Shown: in pieces, positions 6,645-12,410 of the stretch
Layout of the letters: the number at the start of each line of letters is the position of its first letter
Numbering within the stretch: the first letter of the stretch is position 1
IMG/VR virus record: IMGVR_UViG_3300008448_000581
Coordinates: 1-25,119 of that record
Strand: one strand, 5' to 3'
Source of the DNA: a virus
Length of the DNA: 25,119 nt
Program-made: the position numbers and the translations under genes
The notes under the pieces: generated by a model
Told to the model about the DNA's origin: nothing
The model's input: the letters and a program-made list of their open reading frames with translations, nothing else
Database searches by the model: none

Positions 6645-7994
6645 ATGTCTTTTGGGCTTGGCTTTGGGTTTCCTAGACAACGGCCGGGGGCTGTGGGTTG
6701 GACTCCCGCCCAGCTATCCACGGCGCTGTGGCTTGACGCCGCTGACGCCGGTACCATCACGCTCAACGGCTCAACGGTCAGCCAGTGGAATGACAAGTCG
6801 GGCAACGGGCGGAACGCTACGCAATCGACAGCGGCAAACCAGCCGTATTGGGGCAAAGGGCGAAATCTCTTATTGCGAAGTCAAAGTTTTGACGACGTTA
6901 TTTGGGCGAAAGGTGCTACCTCAGTAACTGTAAACAGTATTTCTGCCCCAGACGGCACTATATCCGCTACCAGATTTATTGCGGATTCATCATTTAATCA
7001 GCATTTTTTGACGCAACCCATTAGCCTTTCAAGTGGGCAGCACGCGCTTTCATTATTTGTAAAATACACGGGCCATCGTTACATCCAATTAAGGTTTGGA
7101 GCGGCATTTATTGCCGGTGGATTGGGGTATGCGAATTTTGACTTGTTGGGTGCCGTTGTGGGGACTGTAGGCGCAGGGCTTACATCAGCTTCAATAGTGA
7201 CAGACGCTAACGGGTGGTTACGTATCGTTATTGTAGGGACTGTGTCTGCGGCTACAGCCAGTGTGGGGGCTTGGCTAGTTGATAGCCTTACTGCCTCATC
7301 AGCCCCAACAGTTTCAATACCATCCGCCGAAGTTGGGATTTTTGGTTTCCAGCTAAACCCCGGCTCTGCCGCAGACACTTACCAACAAACAGAAAGCATC
7401 GCATTCCCAGTGGCGACTGGGATTAACGGCCGGCCCGCGCTGGATTTCAACGGCACCTCGCATGTGTTGAACCTTGTGAATGGTTCAATCCCAACAGATG
7501 ACAATAACTATTCAATTTTTGTCGTTATGCGCTGGAAAGCAGTGACAAATAGTATTGTAATAGGACGGGTTGGCGGCGCTGCGGGGTCGGGTTCCGCGTG
7601 CTATCTGGGGGTTATTGGCGGAAACATCATGGGCAATTGGTGGTCGGGCACTGGGATCTCACTGGACATTCCGGTGGCAAATACCGATGCCTTGTATGAT
7701 GTTGTTTATAACAACACGACGTCCGAAATAACCGGGGTCAAAAATGGTGCCGTAGTCGAAGTTTTTCTTACCCCATACGACCGGAAGAGTTATGCAGATC
7801 AACAATCAATAGGCGCAAATCTTCTTTCGAGCAACCTTTACATGAACGCGCTATTTGCCGAGACAATTGTTGTTCATGGCGCTTTATCAGGCAGTAATCG
7901 CCAGCGCGTTGAAGGTTATTTAGCTTGGAAGTGGGGGATGCAAGGCAGTTTGCCAGTCAATCATCCTTATAAAAACGCTCCACCTACGGTGTGA
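6645..7994 (+). CDS. LamG-like binding protein with an inserted module
   Basis: A 449-residue protein starting one base after the previous stop; it has no strong ribosome site of its own (AGG at 6631 only), so coupling is likely. Residues about 19-68 (GWTPAQLSTALWLDAADA, QWNDKSGNGRNATQ, NQPYW) are the first half of a concanavalin/LamG-type domain. Its second half resumes near residue 260 (GINGRPALDFNGTSHVL) and runs through strands such as NYSIFVVMRW to the WKWGM ending typical of these proteins. Between them lies a separate jelly-roll-like module of about 190 residues beginning RNLLLRSQSFDDVIW. Such domains often bind carbohydrate, so a role in host or particle attachment is plausible but not shown. 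There is no signal peptide, which agrees with a virion protein rather than a secreted one. Confidence 0.75.
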   Translation: MSFGLGFGFPRQRPGAVGWTPAQLSTALWLDAADAGTITLNGSTVSQWNDKSGNGRNATQSTAANQPYWGKGRNLLLRSQSFDDVIWAKGATSVTVNSISAPDGTISATRFIADSSFNQHFLTQPISLSSGQHALSLFVKYTGHRYIQLRFGAAFIAGGLGYANFDLLGAVVGTVGAGLTSASIVTDANGWLRIVIVGTVSAATASVGAWLVDSLTASSAPTVSIPSAEVGIFGFQLNPGSAADTYQQTESIAFPVATGINGRPALDFNGTSHVLNLVNGSIPTDDNNYSIFVVMRWKAVTNSIVIGRVGGAAGSGSACYLGVIGGNIMGNWWSGTGISLDIPVANTDALYDVVYNNTTSEITGVKNGAVVEVFLTPYDRKSYADQQSIGANLLSSNLYMNALFAETIVVHGALSGSNRQRVEGYLAWKWGMQGSLPVNHPYKNAPPTV

Positions 7995-7995
7995 C

Positions 7996-8385
7996 ATGAC
8001 CGACTATCTCGTTTTCCAGACCCAGCAAGCCGCGCAGTTAGCACTTGAAGTTATCTACGCCAACATGGTTGCGGCGATCAGCTCGCCCGATCTGCTGAAT
8101 GTTGCAACAGGGCAGGTGGTCGATAAAGACGATCTGACGCCTGATGAGGCGGTGCAGGTCAATGCTGACCAGCGACAGTTTCCAGTGTTCGGAGTGAATG
8201 CGGCGACCGGGCTCAAAGACCATGACAGCGGCTTCACAACCTCGTGGGCAACGGCGCAAGAAACGGTTGATGGCAAGTGGGTGTTTCCGCAACCAGACCA
8301 AGCCTTGATGGATGGCGTGGCGGATTATGTTGTCGAGCCGTACAATCCCGATTGGTTTCCGACAGAACCTACACCAAATGGCTAA
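7996..8385 (+). CDS. Small acidic protein downstream of LamG protein, unknown
   Basis: A 129-residue acidic protein starting at ATG 7996, one base after the upstream stop. It has an N-terminal amphipathic helix (FQTQQAAQLALEVIYANM), a DKDDLTPDEAVQVNADQRQ stretch, and a tryptophan-containing C-terminal part (TTSWATAQETVDGKWVFPQP) ending PDWFPTEPTPNG. I do not recognise a family. A small acidic protein coupled to a probable adhesin could be a fibre assembly chaperone or a partner subunit, but no motif proves this. The next gene begins eight bases before its end. Confidence 0.62.
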   Translation: MTDYLVFQTQQAAQLALEVIYANMVAAISSPDLLNVATGQVVDKDDLTPDEAVQVNADQRQFPVFGVNAATGLKDHDSGFTTSWATAQETVDGKWVFPQPDQALMDGVADYVVEPYNPDWFPTEPTPNG

Positions 8386-8647
8386 AAAATCGGTATCTTT
8401 AGCAGTCGTGCGCGGGGAAAAATTGCCGGTATCGCAAGGGGCAGGGCTGACCGCGAAAGGTCGAGCCAAATATAATCGTGAGACGGGGGCAAACTTGAAA
8501 CCTCCGGCACCAAGTCCTAAAACTAAAAAGGATGCGGCGCGTAAGAAATCATTTTGCTCGCGCATGGGGGCCATGCCCGGGCCAATGAAGGATGAGAAAG
8601 GTCGCCCCACGCGTAAAGCTGCGAGTTTGAAACGTTGGGGGTGCTAA
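8378..8647 (+). CDS. Small basic conserved phage protein (DUF6321-like)
   Basis: An 89-residue basic protein. ATG 8378 overlaps the previous gene by eight bases; the frame stays open to 8312, but this ATG gives the conserved start MAKKSVSLAVVRGEKLP. The pattern GLTAKGRAKYNRETG, then KKSFCSRM and a terminal LKRWGC is one I recall in phage proteins grouped as DUF6321 (recollection, not checked). Two cysteines, one in the SFC motif and one as the last residue, are the most distinctive points. Function is unknown; the high K/R content suggests nucleic-acid contact or binding to acidic virion proteins. It opens the cluster of tiny basic genes. Confidence 0.68.
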   Translation: MAKKSVSLAVVRGEKLPVSQGAGLTAKGRAKYNRETGANLKPPAPSPKTKKDAARKKSFCSRMGAMPGPMKDEKGRPTRKAASLKRWGC

Positions 8648-8649
8648 AT

Positions 8650-8859
8650 ATGCGGTATGAGGATTTGGACGACACAACCCGAGCAGGGTTAGATGCGCTG
8701 TCAATCTTTACGGTAGTGGGGACGCTCATAGATATGCTGCCTTCCATCGCTGCGGTTGTGACAATAGTATGGACGAGTATTCGTATCTACGAAACCGATA
8801 CCGTTCAAAAACTGCTTCGCCGTAAAGCATCTGACGAAAAAAACCCAGATGCCAAGTAA
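8650..8859 (+). CDS. Small membrane protein, holin-like
   Basis: A 69-residue protein from ATG 8650, two bases after the upstream stop. An acidic N-terminus (MRYEDLDDTTRAG) is followed by one hydrophobic segment (about residues 17-41, with VVTIVW at its end) and then a polar RIYETDTVQKLLRRK tail. The IVWT-x-IRIYET-x-TVQ ending is one I recall from phage proteins annotated as holins. One membrane span and a charged tail fit a T7-type holin. However, the recognisable endolysin is 7.6 kb downstream beside another holin-like gene (15520), so a role in tail-tip membrane contact is also possible. Confidence 0.6.
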   Translation: MRYEDLDDTTRAGLDALSIFTVVGTLIDMLPSIAAVVTIVWTSIRIYETDTVQKLLRRKASDEKNPDAK

Positions 8860-9211
8860 AAGCACAAAACAAGCGCGCTTCATGCGGGCAGTGGCTAACA
8901 GCCCTGAGTTTTCTAAAAAAGTAGGGGTGCCGACTTCTGTCGGTAAAGAGTTTGTACGCGCCGATAAAGGCCGCAATCTTAACGAGGGTGGGGAAATGGC
9001 TGAATCCAAAAAGATGGTGAAGAAAGAAGTGGCGTTCATGAAAGCTAAGGGTGCGCCTAAGTCAATGATTGCCCACGAAGAATCGGAAGTGAAGGGCATG
9101 AAGAAGGGCGGCAAGTGCTACGCTGCGGGCGGCTTCACCAAGTCGGCAGACGGCATCGCACAGAAGGGCAAGACCAAGGCAAAGCAGATTGTGATGAAAG
9201 GCAAGAAGTAA
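8849..9211 (+). CDS. Lysine-rich small phage protein, ADGIA motif
   Basis: A 120-residue strongly basic protein, ATG 8849, overlapping the preceding gene by 11 bases. It has three parts: an N-terminal KQARFMRAVANSPEFSKKVG followed by GVPTSVGKEFVRADKG; a middle MVKKEVAFMKAKGAPKSMIA; and a C-terminal KKGGKCYAAGGF, then KSADGIAQKGKTKAK (from about residue 98). The last motif recurs almost unchanged at the end of the next gene's product. There is no membrane segment or catalytic signature. A DNA-associated or internal virion role would suit the charge, but that is inference. Its stop TAA overlaps the next ATG. Confidence 0.7.
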   Translation: MPSKSTKQARFMRAVANSPEFSKKVGVPTSVGKEFVRADKGRNLNEGGEMAESKKMVKKEVAFMKAKGAPKSMIAHEESEVKGMKKGGKCYAAGGFTKSADGIAQKGKTKAKQIVMKGKK

Positions 9212-9513
9212 TGCCGGAAGAAAAGCGTAGCGAAGACCCGCTGGAAGGCGCTCAGTACGGCCCGAAAGAGCCTCGTAGTCGTGCGCAGCGCTTGATGGAC
9301 ACGTTATCTGACGTTGATCTTTACGCAGCCGCGCAGTCATTAGGCCCGACCGGATATGGTGTTGGCGGTATGACGAGCGTTGCAGGGAAAGCGTCAAAAG
9401 CCGCCAAGCCAGCAAGTAAGGCAAAGTATGCTAAGGGCGGTGCAGTTGGGTCGGCGTCTAAGCGTGCAGATGGGATTGCTCAACGTGGCAAGACAAAAGG
9501 CCGTATGGTCTGA
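9211..9513 (+). CDS. Small basic phage protein, ADGIA motif
   Basis: A 100-residue protein from ATG 9211 in a TAATG overlap with the preceding gene. The N-terminus is charged (MPEEKRSEDPLEGAQYGPKE), the centre has a likely helix RAQRLMDTLSDVDLYAAAQS and a glycine-rich GPTGYGVGGMTS, and the C-terminus is KYAKGGAVGSASKRADG followed by IAQRGKTKGRMV. The ending is a close copy of the end of the upstream protein, so the two probably share a partner or destination. No known domain can be assigned. Confidence 0.7.
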   Translation: MPEEKRSEDPLEGAQYGPKEPRSRAQRLMDTLSDVDLYAAAQSLGPTGYGVGGMTSVAGKASKAAKPASKAKYAKGGAVGSASKRADGIAQRGKTKGRMV

Positions 9514-9525
9514 TGGAGAGTCATC

Positions 9526-9777
9526 ATGATGGCAAGCAGGGGTATGGGCGCAATCAGCCCGTCCAAGATGCCCAAGGGCAAGAAGATCAAGCGCAAGGAT
9601 CATCCTCAAGATGTGACGATGTATCAGGAGGGTGGCAAGGTTGGCCTGTACGAGAACATCAATCGCAAACGTGAGCGTATTGCAGCGGGTTCCAAAGAGA
9701 AGATGAGGAAGCCCGGTAGCAAAGGCGCTCCGACCGAGGAAGCGTTCCGTAAGTCGGCACTCACAGCCAAGAGGTAA
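9526..9777 (+). CDS. Small basic phage protein, GAPTEEAF motif
   Basis: An 83-residue protein from ATG 9526 with TGGAGAG at 9513-9519; a second ATG follows directly. It is rich in K, R and G and has no hydrophobic segment. Recognisable pieces are KMPKGKKIKRKDHP, VTMYQEGGKVGLYENI, and RKRERIAAGSKEKMRKPGSK leading to GAPTEEAFRKSALTAKR. The last block resembles endings I recall from small proteins of uncultivated phages. YQEGGK is a variant of the Y-A-x-G-G motif in its neighbours. Function is unknown. Confidence 0.68.
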   Translation: MMASRGMGAISPSKMPKGKKIKRKDHPQDVTMYQEGGKVGLYENINRKRERIAAGSKEKMRKPGSKGAPTEEAFRKSALTAKR

Positions 9778-9779
9778 CT

Positions 9780-10496
9780 ATGGCAACATCCGGCACGACG
9801 GCGTTTAACCCGGAATTTACCGAGCTGGCTGAAATGGCGTGGGCACAAGCTGGCCGTGAAATGCGGTCTGGCTTTGACCTTCGCGTGGCTCGGTTTGCCA
9901 TGAACATGCTGACGATTGAGTTGGCAAATCGTGGCATCAATCTTTGGACAATCGAGCAGGGCACCATTCCGCTTGAGCAGGGCGTCAATACCTACAATCT
10001 TCCAGCTGACACGATTGATCTGTTGGAGCATGTCATTCGCACCAGTGCAGGCATGCAGAACAACCAGACTGATCTGAATATCACGCGGATCAGCGTATCA
10101 ACCTACTCCACAATCCCAAACAAACTGACACAAAGCCGACCGATCCAAGTATGGATTCAACGGCTGCGGGACAATCCAAAGATTACGGTGTGGCCGACGC
10201 CCGATCAAGGCACGGCTGGAAACCCGTACTATACGTTTGTCTATTGGCGTATGCGCCGTATTCAGGATGCAGGCGCGGGGATTGAGACGCAAGACCTGCC
10301 GTTCCGGTTTCTCCCGGCAATTATTGCTGGCTTGGCGTATCAGATTGCGCTTAAGACGCCGGAGCTGATTCAGCGTGTGCAAGTTCTCAAGTCTGAGTAC
10401 GACCAACAGTTTGACTTGGCTGCGGGCGAAGACAGAGAAAAGGCCGCTCTTAGGCTTGTGCCACGCGCTCAGTTTATTGGTGGTGGTGCGCGGTAA
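9780..10496 (+). CDS. Head-tail adaptor / tail tubular A-like protein
   Basis: A 238-residue protein, ATG 9780 three bases after the previous stop, with GAGG at 9770-9773. An N-terminal helix pair (FTELAEMAWAQAGREM, DLRVARFAMNMLTIELANRG) leads to WTIEQGTIPLEQGVNTYNLP, a central beta part with PIQVWIQRLRDNPKITVWPT and YTFVYWRMRRIQDAG, and C-terminal helices PFRFLPAIIAGLAYQIALK. Helical bundle plus beta domain with the Y-N-L-P turn is typical of adaptor proteins like T7 gp11 or P22 gp4, which join the portal to the tail nozzle. A second protein with the same layout is at 11338, so the two may be paralogous rings. Assignment is by architecture and recalled similarity. Confidence 0.65.
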   Translation: MATSGTTAFNPEFTELAEMAWAQAGREMRSGFDLRVARFAMNMLTIELANRGINLWTIEQGTIPLEQGVNTYNLPADTIDLLEHVIRTSAGMQNNQTDLNITRISVSTYSTIPNKLTQSRPIQVWIQRLRDNPKITVWPTPDQGTAGNPYYTFVYWRMRRIQDAGAGIETQDLPFRFLPAIIAGLAYQIALKTPELIQRVQVLKSEYDQQFDLAAGEDREKAALRLVPRAQFIGGGAR

Positions 10497-10879
10497 TGAG
10501 TAACAGGTTTTCCAGCGGCAAGTTCTCAATCGCACAGTGTGATGTGTGCGGATTCAGGTATAAACTGAAAGAGCTTAAAGCGCTGGTGATTAAAACAAAG
10601 CAAGTCAGCATCTTGGCTTGCCCGACATGCTGGACGCCGGATCATCCTCAACTTCAATTGGGTATGTATCCGGTAGATGATCCACAAGCGGTACGGAATC
10701 CACGCCGTGATAGTACCTATACACAGTCCGGCCAAACCAGTATTGGTACGTTTGGCGAAGGCAGCCGGATTGTGCAGTGGGGATGGAATCCGGTCGGTGG
10801 GGCAAGTTTGGATGCGGCAGGCCTGGTGCCTAATGCGTTGGTCGCCAAGGCAGAAGTAGGCCAAGTAACAGTTTCTTAG
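10496..10879 (+). CDS. Zinc-ribbon phage structural protein
   Basis: A 127-residue protein starting in a TAATG overlap with the adaptor gene. A zinc-ribbon knuckle pair is plain: CDVCG at residues 15-19 and CPTCW about 24 residues later, separated by KLKELKALVIKTKQVSILA. Next come the conserved-looking PDHPQLQLGMYPVDDPQAVRNPR and a glycine-rich C-terminal half that may be extended or beta-rich (GTFGEGSRIVQWGWNPVGG). Zinc-ribbon proteins of this form often lie beside adaptor genes in phage tail modules. It probably binds one structural zinc ion and belongs to the neck or tail, though that role is inferred from context. Confidence 0.7.
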   Translation: MSNRFSSGKFSIAQCDVCGFRYKLKELKALVIKTKQVSILACPTCWTPDHPQLQLGMYPVDDPQAVRNPRRDSTYTQSGQTSIGTFGEGSRIVQWGWNPVGGASLDAAGLVPNALVAKAEVGQVTVS

Positions 10880-10888
10880 GGGATAAAC

Positions 10889-11083
10889 ATGGAAATGAAG
10901 AAAGTGGCTAAGACGGAAGCCAAAAAAGCGGTCAAAGCGCATGAGAAAAAGATGCACGCTCAGAAGTTTGCCAAAGGCGGCAAGACCAACGCTCAAATGA
11001 AAGAACTCGGGCGCGGTTTGGCTAAGGCGGCAAATCAGAAGAAGTCGTCATTCACCTACAAAGGCGAAAAGACCAATGCCTAA
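10889..11083 (+). CDS. Tiny lysine-rich phage protein
   Basis: A 64-residue, very basic protein (ATG 10889, site TTAGGGG at 10876-10882). The N-terminal half is an A/K helix (KTEAKKAVKAHEKKMHAQ), followed by FAKGGKTNAQMKELGRGLAK and a K/S/T-rich end. FAKGG is another example of the aromatic-A-x-G-G motif of this cluster. It overlaps the next gene by eight bases. Composition recalls DNA-binding or internal virion peptides, but nothing more specific can be seen. Confidence 0.68.
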   Translation: MEMKKVAKTEAKKAVKAHEKKMHAQKFAKGGKTNAQMKELGRGLAKAANQKKSSFTYKGEKTNA

Positions 11084-11333
11084 GTTCAGCAAGAAGTTGA
11101 TGGGCAAAGAGGTTGGTCAGGCATCTACCTACGCGGAGCCGCATACCATGCAAGGTAAAAAGACTAAAGAGCAGGACTACGGGCGGGACATCCCGTTCAA
11201 AAAGAAGAAGAACTGGAAGCCAATGGATGGCGTGTCCATGAGCCTTGACGATGACGTTAAGACTACTGGCATCAAGATTCGTGGCACCGGCGCTGCTAAA
11301 AAGGGTGTGACGGCCCGAGGCCCGATGGGTTGA
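11076..11333 (+). CDS. Small basic phage protein, IKIRGTGAA motif
   Basis: An 85-residue protein, ATG 11076, overlapping the previous gene by eight bases. After KFSKKLMGKEVGQ it has YAEPHTMQGKKTKEQDYGRD, a lysine patch (PFKKKKNW), an acidic DDDVKTTG, and a C-terminal IKIRGTGAAKKGVTARGPMG. I recall this last motif as a conserved ending in small proteins of related uncultivated phages. No fold or function can be assigned. Its stop is four bases before the next start. Confidence 0.68.
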   Translation: MPKFSKKLMGKEVGQASTYAEPHTMQGKKTKEQDYGRDIPFKKKKNWKPMDGVSMSLDDDVKTTGIKIRGTGAAKKGVTARGPMG

Positions 11334-11337
11334 GATC

Positions 11338-11988
11338 ATGCTGTATGCCGATCTGGTAGCCCGCGTCAGCGATACGACGGAAAACACTTTTGATACCGCC
11401 GTGATGGATAACTTCATCCGTCAGTCGGAAACACGCATTTACCAGACGGTACAGCTTGCGAATCTGCGGAAGGACACAAGCGGCACGCTGGTGATTGGGA
11501 CGCCGACGGTCAATTGCCCGACCGACTTACTGTCTATTTATTCAGTAGCCGTGGTGGATGCAGGCGGTGCGTGGAATTTTCTGCTCAACAAAGACATCAA
11601 CTTTCTGCGGGAAGCGTACCCGAATCCTAATACGACGGGGACGCCACGGCACTACGCTATTACCCAGCCCGCAACGGGTAATGACTTGACGTTACGCCTG
11701 ACGTTCGCGCCGACGCCGAGCGCAGCATTGACGTATGAAATCAATTATTCCTACCGGCCAGAATCTATTGTCACGGCTAACGAGACATGGCTTGGGGATC
11801 ACTTTGATAACGCGCTGTTCAATGGCACGTTGGTTGAAGCGGCTCGATACATGAAGGCCGAGCCTGACATTGTGAAGCTGTACAACGATATGTACGAGCA
11901 ATCGATTGCACTCCTCAAGAACTTGGGCGATGGCAAGCAGCGTCAGGACGGCTACCGTAGCGGCCAAGTCAGAATACAGGTGAATTGA
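11338..11988 (+). CDS. Phage adaptor / tail tubular A-like protein
   Basis: A 216-residue protein from ATG 11338. An N-terminal helix with DNFIRQSETRIYQTVQLANLR is followed by beta structure (GTLVIGTPTVNCPTDLLSIY, PRHYAI, LRLTFAPTP, YEINYSYRPES) and C-terminal helices with FNGTLVEAARYMK and YNDMYEQSIALLKNLGDGKQ. The Q-S-E-x-R-I helix, Pro-Thr-Asp-Leu turn and YxINYxxRP strand are what I recall in the SU10-type adaptor family, which links portal and nozzle. Its stop overlaps the next ATG (TGATG 11986-11990). It is probably part of the same neck complex as the 9780 product. Confidence 0.72.
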   Translation: MLYADLVARVSDTTENTFDTAVMDNFIRQSETRIYQTVQLANLRKDTSGTLVIGTPTVNCPTDLLSIYSVAVVDAGGAWNFLLNKDINFLREAYPNPNTTGTPRHYAITQPATGNDLTLRLTFAPTPSAALTYEINYSYRPESIVTANETWLGDHFDNALFNGTLVEAARYMKAEPDIVKLYNDMYEQSIALLKNLGDGKQRQDGYRSGQVRIQVN

Positions 11989-12401
11989 TGATTGCCCAGA
12001 CCCAATGCACCAGCTTCAAGGCAGAGTGCTACCAAGGCATTCATGACCTGATAAACGACACCATTAAGGTAGCGCTCTATACCAGCGCAGCAGACTTGAG
12101 CGAAAGCACGACGGCATATTCCGCAACCAACGAAATTACGGGCACCGGATATGTAGCAGGCGGTCAGGTGATGACGGGCGTTACCGTCAATTCCAGCGGC
12201 TCGGTAGCGTATGTGAATTTCAGCAATGTGGTATGGACTCCAGCGCAATTTACGGCTCGTGGCGCGTTGATTTATAACGCCAGCAAAGCTGATCGAGCTA
12301 TTGCAGTGCTGGATTTTGGTTCAGACAAAAGTACCAGTACGACCTTTACATTGAGCATGCCCGCAAACACCGCGACGAGCGCACTTATCAGGTCGGCATA
12401 A
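11988..12401 (+). CDS. Conserved phage virion protein, unknown
   Basis: A 137-residue protein whose ATG (11988) overlaps the adaptor stop; the upstream TTG at 11985 has no separate site. It begins with a short helical part (FKAECYQGIHDLINDTIKVA) and then becomes beta-rich and T/S/A-rich (LYTSAADLSESTTAYSATNE, GYVAGGQVMTGVTV, VNFSNVVWTP, AIAVLDFGSDKSTS). I recall this ND-T-I-K-x-A-L-Y-T start in many phage genomes directly before tail fibre genes, without a named function. Position suggests a fibre attachment or tail protein. Confidence 0.68.
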   Translation: MIAQTQCTSFKAECYQGIHDLINDTIKVALYTSAADLSESTTAYSATNEITGTGYVAGGQVMTGVTVNSSGSVAYVNFSNVVWTPAQFTARGALIYNASKADRAIAVLDFGSDKSTSTTFTLSMPANTATSALIRSA

Positions 12402-12410
12402 GGAAAATAA

